Assembly: GCF_009674725.1 (NCBI RefSeq)
Contig: NZ_WKKH01000018.1
Location: forward strand, 1 to 64,000
Source: Pedobacter petrophilus
GTDB taxonomy: Bacteria; Bacteroidota; Bacteroidia; Sphingobacteriales; Sphingobacteriaceae
DNA: 64,000 nt
Direction of reading: 5' to 3'
Every line of letters begins with the position of its first letter. The first letter of the stretch is position 1. Shown here piece after piece: positions 27,553 through 37,600 of this stretch. Below the pieces are notes generated by a model. That model was not told where the DNA came from. It ran no database searches and saw only the letters and a list, made by a program, of their open reading frames with translations. Made by a program: the position numbers and the translations under genes.

Positions 27553-28083
27553 TTAAGAAACCGAAAATATTTTTACACAAACATGAAAACGACTCGGAAC
27601 CAACTCATACGGGATAATCTTAGTCATAAAATACTCCGAGGTATTATAGCCTTTTATAACCCACTTTCGTGTTTCTGCTAAAAAATATTTTAAATCTTCG
27701 ATGGATTTTCCCTTCTCTATGCTCCTTAATATTGTTAATTTATCGGAATGAGTTAATTTATTAAAAGAGTTGCCCGCCTGTTCTCTTGAATAGTTGTTCA
27801 GTTGCCTTAAGCCTTTAACATATATTTCTTGTTGTTTATCATCATAGCAATCATCCATCATTTTTAACAAAAAATGATATAGGTTTAGCTTTTTTGCCCC
27901 ATAGGTACCCGTTTCGGGAATTATTGTTTCTACTACCCCAGAAAGTAAACTTTCTTCCTTGTCGCTAATCCTGATGAATTTTAGCTTAAGGGAAATGGCA
28001 CCCCTATCATCCTGACAGGCAGGTATCAATAATATGGCACCACCAACAATGGCTATTTGCTTAATCCATACCCTTCTATTCAT
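27553..28083 (-). CDS. Gluconate 2-dehydrogenase subunit 3 family protein
   Basis: A 176-residue small subunit/chaperone for the GMC oxidoreductase encoded next. The N-terminus NRRVWIKQIAIVGGAILLIP shows a twin-arginine motif and a hydrophobic stretch ending in ACQ, so Tat export with lipid anchoring is likely. LSGVVETIIPETGTYGAKKL is the family's typical entry motif, followed by helices and a DDCYDDKQQ segment. It starts 1 bp after the stop of the lyase-like gene and ends 14 bp before the GMC start, so the three are one transcription unit. No cytochrome c subunit gene is seen nearby, so the electron acceptor is unknown. Confidence 0.85.
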   Translation of the reverse strand: MNRRVWIKQIAIVGGAILLIPACQDDRGAISLKLKFIRISDKEESLLSGVVETIIPETGTYGAKKLNLYHFLLKMMDDCYDDKQQEIYVKGLRQLNNYSREQAGNSFNKLTHSDKLTILRSIEKGKSIEDLKYFLAETRKWVIKGYNTSEYFMTKIIPYELVPSRFHVCVKIFSVS

Positions 28084-28084
28084 G

Positions 28085-29956
28085 TTACCAGTTTTTTAAA
28101 GGTTTAATAATAGTATCTGAGTGATCTCCTTCATCTTTATACACAACCGCAATGGTGGTTTTATTTACGTCTTTTAAGTGGATAGTTAATCTTTTGATAC
28201 CCTTATTTGGATCTTCACGTTGTGGTTGTATGGATTGCGACAACGGCCTGGCTTCTAGTATTTCAAAGCTCGCGTTCTCAGGGCTTTCAATCTGGACTTT
28301 AAGTTTTTCATTATCCAAAGTCAATATCGCTATTCTTTTATTTGCAGAAAGTTGAATAGTTGCTGCTGTTTGCATAAACCAATACAAATCCTTCACTGGC
28401 GTTGCGGCAAGCACCTCATCCTGAACTAGCACCTGTTTTTTATCCTGCAAGGCTATACCGCGTATGGCCGATTCAACTTTAGGGGAATACGCATTCGTCA
28501 TATCTTTTACCCCGAAAGTTGATGATTTGCTGGATAAAAAGCGGTCAATTTTAGTCGAGGCTTTAGTATTTTGATCGGGCTGTTTACCTGGGTTCATCAC
28601 CAGGGTATTATGACCTTCCGCCTTCATCCGGTAATAAGTCCATCGCTGGCCAGTAGCTATATCAAAGTAACCGGGCAAATCGTAAGTATCATGTTGCAGA
28701 TCCATCGCCCAACGTTTGCCATTCCGCTCTAAAACAAAATTGCCAATGTCCAGGTGCCCGTGACTTGCTGTATTAGAACCGCCCTTAAAACCGACAAACC
28801 AAGCCTTAGGGTCACTCCACGACGAACGCATTGTTGCTACTTCGGCTCCTCGAAAGTAATTATCTAGCGGCAGTTCCTTACCACCAACATAACTCGCATC
28901 ATACCATAGTAACTCGCGGACATTATATTCTGGATGTTGTTTTTGATAGCTTGCAAGTAATGGCTGATTATATTTTTTAGCAAACCAGAAGAGTTCGGGC
29001 GATTGAATCAAGTCCGTCCAGCAATCGGCATAATCAAATGGCTTACCGCTGTTACTGCCCATAGCTAAAAAGTAATCGGCAGTTTTTGAAAATCCCTCTA
29101 TCTTGCTCAAACCAAAGTCTGTACCTAAAGCCGTTTCTAATGACGCTATCAAGGCCACGTTATACTGTGTTCCGAACTTCCAATAACCTGGCCCTTCGTC
29201 GGTTGCCCCGTCAGGTGCTAACTTTAACATGGTATGGGGTATATGCTGTATTACCTGCCCAATTAGGTAATTGCAAAGCTTGGGCTCTTCATCGGCAATA
29301 GCTAAAGCTGCCAAACCTACGCCGCCGCTGCAAACCTGGTTCCAGTTACTGGTTGCTTTTGGCCAGTTAACCAAGTGCTTATTCTCCAAGCCGCTGTAAC
29401 CCATGTAAGCCCTTAATAAGCCTTTATCAATTATGGCCTGTTTGATGATTTTACGTTGTTCGGGCGTCCAAACTTCATACAGCCAGTCATACCCTATGGC
29501 AAATCCGTGAAGCATTTCCGATGTATCCAAAAAATGCCATGGGTTCCAGTCGGGGAAACGAGATGCAGAATAAAGATCGCCCCAGACCTTTGCAGCATAT
29601 TTTTTATTTCCGGTTAATCGGTAAGCCATAGCAAGAACGTATACCCGCCTATAAACAGTACGGCTCACCTCCAACAACTGTCCGCCCAACTGGTTAGCCA
29701 GAACATACTTAACAGTATCCGCAGAAAGCAAAGAGTCTGCTTGGTGTATCAATACCTTGCTAACCTTTCTAAGAAATTCATCTTTTGTAATATTTACTTT
29801 TAAATTTTCAAAGTCTTTAATCGATTTTAACATTAACCTAGGATGGCCGGTATTTAAAGTAGATAAAATACTATCCGGAAGTTTAACCTGTCCAAAGCAT
29901 AAACCCGCATAGAAAATAAAGAAAAGTGAAACAAAAAATTTCATCCTATAAATCAT
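28085..29956 (-). CDS. Heparinase II/III-family polysaccharide lyase 1
   Basis: An exported lyase of about 623 residues, predicted to cleave a uronic-acid-containing glycan by beta-elimination. It has an (alpha/alpha) toroid N-terminal half (HPRLMLKSIKDFENLK, WHFLDTSEMLHGFAIGYDWL, NWNQVCSGGVGLAALAIADE, DGATDEGPGYWKFG) and a beta-sandwich C-terminal half with the family motif SHGHLDIGNFVLERNGKRW. The start at 29956 has GGGAG 9 nt upstream and leads into MIYRMKFFVSLFFIFYAG, a good signal peptide. The frame also runs on to 30034, where it uses the copied start codons of a GH88 gene (MKRRNFTDL), so a hybrid N-terminus is possible. The first codons of the operon sit behind the duplicated promoter. 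Substrate family is not resolved. Confidence 0.8.
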   Translation of the reverse strand: MIYRMKFFVSLFFIFYAGLCFGQVKLPDSILSTLNTGHPRLMLKSIKDFENLKVNITKDEFLRKVSKVLIHQADSLLSADTVKYVLANQLGGQLLEVSRTVYRRVYVLAMAYRLTGNKKYAAKVWGDLYSASRFPDWNPWHFLDTSEMLHGFAIGYDWLYEVWTPEQRKIIKQAIIDKGLLRAYMGYSGLENKHLVNWPKATSNWNQVCSGGVGLAALAIADEEPKLCNYLIGQVIQHIPHTMLKLAPDGATDEGPGYWKFGTQYNVALIASLETALGTDFGLSKIEGFSKTADYFLAMGSNSGKPFDYADCWTDLIQSPELFWFAKKYNQPLLASYQKQHPEYNVRELLWYDASYVGGKELPLDNYFRGAEVATMRSSWSDPKAWFVGFKGGSNTASHGHLDIGNFVLERNGKRWAMDLQHDTYDLPGYFDIATGQRWTYYRMKAEGHNTLVMNPGKQPDQNTKASTKIDRFLSSKSSTFGVKDMTNAYSPKVESAIRGIALQDKKQVLVQDEVLAATPVKDLYWFMQTAATIQLSANKRIAILTLDNEKLKVQIESPENASFEILEARPLSQSIQPQREDPNKGIKRLTIHLKDVNKTTIAVVYKDEGDHSDTIIKPLKNW

Positions 29957-30017
29957 ATTAAATATCTCCCTAATAATAAGGTGATAGGTTTTTAGTGCTG
30001 ATTTTATTAAATCCGTG

Positions 30018-30192
30018 AAGTTCCTTCTTTTCATGAGGTGATAAATATTATTTATTGGTATGATTTGGTTCCAGGGGTGTAAATATATTACCTGATAAAC
30101 TATAAAAATAAACCATCTTAAGGTGAAATGTTATTCTTATTTTATTTAATTTAGAAACTATATTAATCAAATGCTAAATAAAATTAGCACTT
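30018..30192. repeat. Duplicated promoter/start segment, copy B
   Basis: These 175 bp match 24675-24851. They fill the divergent region between the lyase operon (minus) and the AraC gene (plus, start 30220). The copy carries the start codons of a GH88-like gene (MKRRNF) fused in frame to the lyase leader. Because an AraC gene adjoins this copy only, a binding site for it may lie within the shared sequence (inference). Confidence 0.8.
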
Positions 30193-30219
30193 AGAATTAA
30201 AATACATTGTAATTATGCT

Positions 30220-31071
30220 ATGAAGCCGATTGTTCAAAAATTACCCTTAACAGAAAATAGTTCGTTTGTGAGCAGATCTTACCGCACGCCTGATTTTGAA
30301 GTACCGTGGCACCATCATGTAGAATACGAGTTGATATTATTTACGGAAGGCTCTGGGATGAGTTTTATCGGTAATTATATTGGAGGGTTTGAAACAGGTG
30401 ATATATTTTTCTTGGGAAAAAATCTTCCACATACATTTCAAAAGCGGGAGAAAGATTTAATAACAAGTGCCATCGTGATCCAATTTCGAGAGGACTGTTG
30501 GGGGGAAGACTTCTTTTTAGCCGACGAATGCTCCCCTATCAGAGAATTATTTGCTATTTCAGCGAAGGGATTAAAAGTTTCGAACTCAAGCAAGATTGCA
30601 CTAACTGCCTTAATTAAAGAATTGGAGCATACAGTTGGCTTTCAACGTGTAATTGGTTTATGTAATTGTCTAAATATTATAGCTTCAGTAACTGATTACC
30701 TCCTACTGTCGACTGGTATGGTTAGACAATCTGACCCCAAAAGCAATGATAAGATTGATAAGATTTTTGACTTTACTATCTGCTCGTTTAAAAGACCAAT
30801 TGAACTGCAGGAAGTAGCAAGCATTGGCAATATGAGCGTTCCTGCATTTTGCAGTTATTTTAAAAAATGCACAAAAAAAACTTACATCAGCTTTTTAAAT
30901 GAAGTACGAATCGGTTACGCCTGTAGAAGTTTGGCAAATGTAGATAAAAGCATTAATCAGGTTTGTTTCGAAAGTGGCTTTCAAACACTACAGAATTTTA
31001 ATAAACAGTTTTATAAACTAAAACAAGTTACGCCATCTGCCTATCGGAAAAAAATAATTAGAAATTTGTAG
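30220..31071 (+). CDS. AraC-family transcriptional regulator with cupin domain
   Basis: A 283-residue activator-type regulator. The N-terminal cupin (about residues 15-100: VPWHHHVEYELILFTEGSG, GDIFFLGKNLPHTF) would bind a sugar. The C-terminus has two HTH motifs (LQEVASIGNMSVPAFCSYFK at about 205-225, and INQVCFESGFQTLQNFNKQF at about 250-270). It is transcribed divergently from the lyase/oxidoreductase operon. The start at 30220 is the first Met in frame, close to the duplicated promoter segment. It most likely controls the lyase operon and, through the copied segment, the GH88/GH10/MFS operon as well. The ligand is unknown. Confidence 0.88.
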   Translation: MKPIVQKLPLTENSSFVSRSYRTPDFEVPWHHHVEYELILFTEGSGMSFIGNYIGGFETGDIFFLGKNLPHTFQKREKDLITSAIVIQFREDCWGEDFFLADECSPIRELFAISAKGLKVSNSSKIALTALIKELEHTVGFQRVIGLCNCLNIIASVTDYLLLSTGMVRQSDPKSNDKIDKIFDFTICSFKRPIELQEVASIGNMSVPAFCSYFKKCTKKTYISFLNEVRIGYACRSLANVDKSINQVCFESGFQTLQNFNKQFYKLKQVTPSAYRKKIIRNL

Positions 31072-31170
31072 CAGCATTCCCCTTGAAACAACTATCTCTT
31101 GTGTAATTTAGTGCTTGTTACTTTTCCGACAACCCAGAGGTTATGATTTGCAGCAACCTTTTAATAACTT

Positions 31171-32946
31171 TTAGTTATCCAATATGACAGTAACAACTTC
31201 ACCTTTAGCTGTTAATTTAGTCTGTTTTTTGATTACTTTATTACCTTTCTTTATCAAAATCTCGTATGCTCCATTAAATCCACGAACTTGTAGTTTACCG
31301 TCCTTATCGGTAATCCCTTTTTCATGGGTTGACCAAACATTGCTCACAAGGTTTGTGAAAACCTGACCCTGGGGCTTAATGTTCCAATTTTTATCCCAAA
31401 GTGCAGAGGCTGAAATCCAATGCTGTTTTTCCCAAAATCCCCATTGTACAAAACCAATTGTATTGGGATTACTGAATACTGCCGTCATAAAATCTCTCAT
31501 ATAACGTGCCTTAAAATCATTATCATCACTTGTAATGTCGAATTCAGAAATCTGAATCGGTAATCCTAACTCTGAAAAATGAGCTAGCTTAGCTATAACA
31601 TATTCGATTGCGGGAGGAGTGCTACCAATGTGTCCTTGCTCTCCAATGGCGTCTATAGCTCCATGCGCTTGCAAAAACTTAGCATTTTCAAAAAATGTTT
31701 CACTGGGAGAACCTTTTCCATCTTGTCGAAACATGGTATAATCGTTTAGAAATAATTTTACGCCAGGCGCTCCAACTCTCGCTGCTTTGAACCAGTTAAG
31801 CATGGCATTATTACCTAATAAATCAACCAATTCATGGTGATTATATGTTTCGTTAACTACATCCCATTCTGTAAACTGCCCCTTCATTACTGTTGTTTGA
31901 TCCTTTATTGTTGCCAATATAGATTTTTGAAGTGCACTGGTATCATTTTTTAAGGGTAACAAATGAGGTGAATGTTGCCAAGATGGCCAAACCATAACAT
32001 GACCTCTTATTTTAATATCTTGCTGTTTTAACCATTTTGTTGCTGATAGCGTTTTGTTGTGGTCATATTTTTGCCAATACTTGGCTTTCATTTCATTTTC
32101 TAAAACTACTTCATTAAAGTACTTAACTAAGGTGTCGCGGTATATTTTTGCGTCTGCACTAACTGTATCTAATAAGATAGATGAATTTGAAGCAGTTCCC
32201 CAAGCAAAACTGTGCTTTTTTAAGTGTACCTCCACACTTGCACCTTGTACAGGTTTGCCGTTTTTGTTTAACACGAGAACTTGCAAATTGCCTTTTCGAT
32301 ATTTTTCTATGCGCTCTGCAGCTGCCTTTCGCCATGGGGCATCAGGACTATCTCCATCATAATGCACCACGCTGCGAGGTAAGTCGCTATATTTGGTAGT
32401 TTTTTCATAGTTGATAAGCGTTAAATCGCCAAATTCAAAAATCTGGGCTGCAGCTCCACATTTTAAAACAAATGATAGTTCACCAGAAGCTATGTTTCTA
32501 GAAGCAATAAATGGTATTTGAAAACTTATCCACTTAGCACCTATTGATATGCCTCGCTCTAGGATAGGCGGCCATTCATATTTGCCATTAACAGTACGGT
32601 CTAATGAGATTTCTATAACTGCCTCTCCAGATTCTCTTTTACTTTGAATACATTTTGCCTTAAATGATAGCCACATAACATCGCCAACATTAACCTTATT
32701 ATTTACTGGTGCTCTTAATATGTATTCTTTAGTACCAACAGGTATATTGTAGGTATTTACCTTAAGGGCAGATGTGAATAATTGATCTTTTACAGTTACA
32801 GTTTCTATACCCGAAAATTCTTTAGTATTTGTTAGCGAGTTTATGCCACGGAGTAATGTGTCCCCTATTTTTACTTGCCCAAAAACCAGATTTGAACTAA
32901 AGAGAAAAAAAGCGGTTATTAGCTTTAAAAGATGGTTGTATTTCAT
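31171..32946 (-). CDS. GH10 endo-1,4-beta-xylanase 2
   Basis: An exported xylanase of about 591 residues with the same build as GH10 number 1: signal peptide (MKYNHLLKLITAFFLF ... VFGQ), N-terminal CBM4/9-like beta-sandwich, PRSVVHYDGDSPDAPWRKAA linker, GH10 barrel and short beta tail. The acid/base is Glu366 in WDVVNETYNH and the nucleophile Glu468 in IQISEFDIT. The frame is open to 33102, but the extra 52 codons come from a dispersed repeat (32992-33137). The Met at 32946 gives a standard signal peptide; 32955 or 32985 are also possible. It follows SusD on the same strand but is separated from it by a strong terminator (33161-33188), so it probably has its own promoter. It converges with the AraC gene. 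Confidence 0.93.
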   Translation of the reverse strand: MKYNHLLKLITAFFLFSSNLVFGQVKIGDTLLRGINSLTNTKEFSGIETVTVKDQLFTSALKVNTYNIPVGTKEYILRAPVNNKVNVGDVMWLSFKAKCIQSKRESGEAVIEISLDRTVNGKYEWPPILERGISIGAKWISFQIPFIASRNIASGELSFVLKCGAAAQIFEFGDLTLINYEKTTKYSDLPRSVVHYDGDSPDAPWRKAAAERIEKYRKGNLQVLVLNKNGKPVQGASVEVHLKKHSFAWGTASNSSILLDTVSADAKIYRDTLVKYFNEVVLENEMKAKYWQKYDHNKTLSATKWLKQQDIKIRGHVMVWPSWQHSPHLLPLKNDTSALQKSILATIKDQTTVMKGQFTEWDVVNETYNHHELVDLLGNNAMLNWFKAARVGAPGVKLFLNDYTMFRQDGKGSPSETFFENAKFLQAHGAIDAIGEQGHIGSTPPAIEYVIAKLAHFSELGLPIQISEFDITSDDNDFKARYMRDFMTAVFSNPNTIGFVQWGFWEKQHWISASALWDKNWNIKPQGQVFTNLVSNVWSTHEKGITDKDGKLQVRGFNGAYEILIKKGNKVIKKQTKLTAKGEVVTVILDN

Positions 32947-32991
32947 TTTCTGCATGGAATGTAAGCGCGTAATTTTCCTTTTCATGGTTAT

Positions 32992-33137
32992 ATACCTGAC
33001 AATTTTTAGTATTAACCAAATAGTCACATAGACCCACATAGTTCGGTGTCTATGTGCCCTCATGTTAGCTTGATGCAAATTGCATCCTGTCTCAATACTC
33101 ATATCTCAATACTCACATCTATGTAGTTTAATTTATG
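32992..33137. repeat. Dispersed intergenic repeat, copy 2, with perfect palindrome
   Basis: This aligns with 2220-2366 over about 146 bp, and its 40-bp core (33067-33106) matches 50699-50738. The palindrome GATGCAAATTGCATC (33072-33086) is perfect here. The 14-bp CAATACTCATATCT unit is again doubled, with one change in the second copy. It lies directly upstream of the GH10 start. Confidence 0.7.
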
Positions 33138-33160
33138 TCGTAACAAGTCAGTATATTTAA

Positions 33161-33188
33161 TAAAAGCCGGCGAAATCACCGGCTTTTA
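33161..33188 (-). terminator. Strong intrinsic terminator after SusD
   Basis: TAAAAGCCGG and CCGGCTTTTA form a 10-bp perfect stem (12 bp with flanking A/T pairs) around an 8-nt loop, with T-rich flanks on both sides. It lies 6 bp past the SusD stop codon on the minus strand and isolates the SusC/SusD transcript from the GH10 gene. Confidence 0.88.
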
Positions 33189-33193
33189 TTTTG

Positions 33194-34666
33194 TTATTGA
33201 TACCCGTTATTTTGAGGTAACAAATTAGTATTAAGGTTAATCTGCGGTTGAGGTACAGGGTAATAGCGATGAAAATCTTTAATATTAGTAAATCCTGCGG
33301 CGGTTAATACAGTCACTAACTTGCCCATACGTATTAAATCATCTCTGCGTTTCCCTTCAAAACAAAACTCCCAATGGCGTTCGTCTAAAACGGCATTTTC
33401 AAATGCATTTTGATCTAAGCCAGAAAGAAGCCCAAGGTTTACGCGAAATCTTACTTTGTTTATGCCAATGTATTTATTGGGGTCTGCTGGATTAATACGG
33501 TTTAAGGCTTCTGAATGCATTAACAAAACATCGGCATAGCGGATGATAAGAAAGTTGCAACGATCGTTAAAGGTCGTTAAAGCCAATGCATCATCCCTGT
33601 ATTTAGCACAAAAAGGATTAGTTGTTGGAGTGGTTAAATAATTGTAGGGAGTACCAGTTATACCTACACCCTGATCGTAAAAATTGAATTTCTTCCTAAT
33701 AACATCTGTACTTGGAAAAGAATCGTAAAATTTACGTTCTGCAGGGAAAGAGCCAAATGAGTTAGGATAAACAAGACCATCAACCAGAAATCCGGTCATG
33801 CCACCTGCACGATTCGGTGCTTGATCAAATTGGATAGAGAAAATATGCTCTATCCCATTTTCTTTAGTTACATTAAATACATCTGAATAGTTAGGAAATA
33901 AATTATACTCCTTAGAATTAATAACTTTTTCGCAAGCTGCAGCTGCATTTTGAAAATCATCTGCTTCTTTAAAAGGCATGTAAGCACGTGTAAGATATAC
34001 TTTTGCGAGTAAAGAAGTAGCCGCACCAGAACTTGCTGTACCCTTGTAACCTGACGAGATTTGAGCTTCCTTTTTTAAATTTAGCTCTGCGTACTTAAAG
34101 TCTTCAATTATCTGTTTATAAACTAAGCTTTGTTCCGTTCTGCTAGGCTTTTGTGCTTTCAGATCTTCCAGTTCGGTAAATGATTCTAAAACAAGAGGTA
34201 CATTTCCAAACATTTTTACGAGTTCAAAATAGCAGTGCGCCCGTATAAACCGTGCTTCGGCAAGGTAAGGGTTAATAACAGCATCAGACAACCCTGATAA
34301 AGGAGCTTGTTTAATAATCACGTTAGCACGAGAAATAATAATATAATTACGCACCCAAAATTGATCAATTTCACTATTCACAGGAGTGATTAAATGATTC
34401 TGCATTTCATATCTAGGCCCACTTGTTGCTATTGTTGTCAATTCGTCGCTAAATATATCAGTAAGTATCAAATTACTTCTTCCATAGCCTTCATTGGCCT
34501 CAAACATAATATAAAGCCCATTTGCCAATACTCGTAAATCTTCTTCAGATTTAGGAAATGTGGCTAAGTCTAGGCTGGAGAATTGTTTTTCGTCCAAAAA
34601 TTTCTTGCATCCGGTTTGTATCGATACAAAAAATATTAATATTAAAATTTTAAATATATTTTTCAT
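33194..34666 (-). CDS. SusD/RagB-family outer-membrane glycan-binding lipoprotein
   Basis: A 490-residue surface lipoprotein that binds oligosaccharides over the SusC pore. The signal peptide ends in a lipobox, IQTGC, followed by KKFLDEKQ as in most SusD proteins. Family helices and motifs include RVLANGLYIMFEAN, AEARFIRAHCYFELVKMFG, ATSLLAKVYLTRAYMPF, FLIIRYADVLLMHSEALNRI and ERHWEFCFEGKRRDDLIRMG. The gene starts 26 bp after the SusC stop codon and ends at a strong terminator. It is the only SusD gene in the window, so it must serve most of the surrounding enzymes or share this role with loci outside. Confidence 0.95.
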   Translation of the reverse strand: MKNIFKILILIFFVSIQTGCKKFLDEKQFSSLDLATFPKSEEDLRVLANGLYIMFEANEGYGRSNLILTDIFSDELTTIATSGPRYEMQNHLITPVNSEIDQFWVRNYIIISRANVIIKQAPLSGLSDAVINPYLAEARFIRAHCYFELVKMFGNVPLVLESFTELEDLKAQKPSRTEQSLVYKQIIEDFKYAELNLKKEAQISSGYKGTASSGAATSLLAKVYLTRAYMPFKEADDFQNAAAACEKVINSKEYNLFPNYSDVFNVTKENGIEHIFSIQFDQAPNRAGGMTGFLVDGLVYPNSFGSFPAERKFYDSFPSTDVIRKKFNFYDQGVGITGTPYNYLTTPTTNPFCAKYRDDALALTTFNDRCNFLIIRYADVLLMHSEALNRINPADPNKYIGINKVRFRVNLGLLSGLDQNAFENAVLDERHWEFCFEGKRRDDLIRMGKLVTVLTAAGFTNIKDFHRYYPVPQPQINLNTNLLPQNNGYQ

Positions 34667-34691
34667 TTCATTTTCTTTTTAAGCGTTTATA

Positions 34692-37600
34692 CTAAAATCC
34701 AAATTTTGCTCCAAATATAAATGACCGTGCAACTGCATAAGCTCCCTGGTCTACTCCTTGTACAAATTGTCTGGTAGAAGCATATGAATTAACCTCTGGA
34801 TCAAAACCAGTATATTTGGTAATAACGCCTAGGTTAGTACCAGTAACATATAGGCGTAAAGAATTTATTTTAGCTCCCTTTAACCATTTATTATCATTTA
34901 TTTGGTAAGATAAGGAAAGCGATTTTAGCCTTATGTAGCTTCCGTCTTCAAGGAAATCGTCTGCAAGCAATCTGCTAGTTTCGGAACCTGCAGCGGTAAG
35001 CGTGTTGCTTGTTCCTTCGCCTTTCCACCTGTTAAGCACACTTTTTCCTTTATTATTTGCTGCCTCATATTCTAAATAGTATTTATTCAGGTTCAAAATT
35101 TTATTGCCTTGCTGCCCTTGTAAAAAAGCATTCAGTTCAAATCCTTTATAAGAGAAGGTGTTAGTAAAGCCAAAAACGAATTTTGGATATGCTGATCCAT
35201 CCATTATTTTCTTATCACCCTGGTCTATTTTCTGATCATTGTTAATATCTATATATTTGGCAAAACCAGGTTTAAGTGTGGCTTTGTAGGCGTTACTAAA
35301 GTTACTATTGTTGATTTCTGTTTGTGATTGCCAGATGCCATCAAATGTGTAGAGAAAAAATTTCCCTAATTCTTGGCCAGGTTGAAGAATTATAAAATCT
35401 TCTCTGGAGATAAGTGCTTCAAACTCACCTGACCCTATTTTCCGAAACGGTTCAAGTCCTAGGGATAAAATTTTATTTCTGTTGGTTGCAAGGTTAAATG
35501 ACGAATTCCATTTAAAGTTTGTAGTGCTTATAGGTTTTCCTGAAAGGGAAAGTTCTAACCCTTTATTACTAATGGAGCCTAGATTTTCCTGAGCGTTTGT
35601 AAAGCCAGTTGTTGCAGGTAATGCTACTTGCCATAATAGATTAGTGGTTTTCTTATTATAATAATCAATAGTAAAGAGCAATCGCTCAGACCATAAACTT
35701 ACATCCACTCCGGCATTAAAAGCTGCCGTTTGCTCCCATTGAAGATTTTGATTTGAGACTTGAGAGGCAGCAGCGGCAACTTGCTTGGTAGTTCCGAAAA
35801 CTACATTGCCATCTTTTGCACTTGGATTATTGCTTGATGAAGCTAAATCATACCCATACCTTGATAGATAAGGATTAATTTCCTGATTTCCAGTTACCCC
35901 ATAGCCTGCTCGTATTTTTAAATCAGATATCATATCTAATTTTTTAAGCATAGGCAACTCTTTAAGCTTATAAGCTATGGCTGCCGATGGGAAGTACCCA
36001 TATCTGTGATTAGCACCGAACTTACTTGATCCGTCAGCCCTTAAAGTTGCTGTTAGTAATAAGTTAGACCATAGTTTCCCATTGATACGTGTATAGTATG
36101 ATTGTAGCTGATTTTGATCTGCGAAAGAAAATGCTTTTTGTGCTGGCCCCGCACCTAAACTATTCTCCTCAAAAGCATTTGAAAATATTCCGGCACTACT
36201 AGCGGTACTAGTTTCGTTATTAAATTTTTGAAAAGATACACCAGCTAATGCTGTAATTGAATATTTAGATCCAAAATCTTTGGTATAAGTTAGGTAGTTT
36301 TCATTTAACCAGTTTCTGGTAATCCGGTTAAATTTACTACCAGAGCCTTTGTTACCAGCTTCTTCATAAAGATCGCTCGGCGCAAAAAAGTTTTGCCTTC
36401 CGCTTGCAGATTCGCCTCCAACAAGCACTTTAAGCTTCAATCCTTTTAAAATATCATACTCTCCAAACATGCTTACTTGTGCCCTATTTAGATAGGCGTC
36501 ATTAGTTACCCTTTCAGAATAAGCTACAGGATTACCCAATCTGTCTACATTGCCAGAATAACTTACAGAGAAATCATCCCTTATGATGCCATTACCGTAA
36601 GAATAGCCATTAATTGGTCCACTTACAGGTATGGAAGGATTAATACGTAGAGCATTCAATATTACGCCACCCTGAGTTCCTCCAGCTGTATTAACAAGCG
36701 TGTTATGACCAAGTGTATGGGCTAAAACGGAAGTTAAACCGAATTTTAATTTATCAGATATCTGACGATCCAAGTTGAAACGTAAATTCCCTCTTTCAAA
36801 GCCAGTTTTTCGTACTATACCGTCCTGTTGAAATACCTCTCCACTTAGTAGGAATTTGGTTTTTTCTTCACCTCCACTTATGCTTAATTGTGCGCTAGAT
36901 ACTGGTGCTGACTGAAAAAGTCCGTCCTGCCAGTTAGTGGTGTGGGTAGAAAAATAATCTAATAAAGCCTGTGATGCAAAAGGCGCAGCCGTCGGCGTGA
37001 GGTTTTTAATCACCTCATTTTTATATTCCGCATATTCCCTGGCATTCATTAAATCAAGTTTTTTAGTAACTGAACTAACTCCATGGTAACCTTCCAAATT
37101 AATGTTCAACTGCCCAGCTTTTCCACGTTTGGTGGTAATTAATATTACTCCGTTTGCGCCACGAGAACCATAGATAGCTGTAGCAGAAGCATCTTTTAAT
37201 ATCTCCATAGATTCAATATCGTTTGGATTTAAAGAACTTAAATCTTCATTACTCGGATATCCATCAACCACAAATAAAGGCTCACTACTTGTTCCTAATG
37301 AATTATTTCCTCGTATCCTGATGTTTGGCCGAGCACCAGGAGTGGCATCACTATTGGTTACCTGCACACCCGCAGCCCTACCTTGTAAAGCCTGACTAAC
37401 TGAGGTTAGCTGTGTGTTTTTAAAATCAGCTGCTTTTATCGAAGATACTGAACCTGTTACATCGCCTTTTTTAACAGAGCCATAGCCGATAACCACTACA
37501 TCGTTAAGTAATTTACTTTCTGATTTTAAAACAACATTTAACTTGGTATTCTTTCCAACAGATATCTCTTGTGTTTCAAAACCGATATAAGAAAAAACCA

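Noticed and set aside
32947-33102. Extension of GH10 number 2 to 33102
   Set aside because: The added codons come from the dispersed repeat at 32992-33137 and do not resemble the leader of the paralogous GH10.
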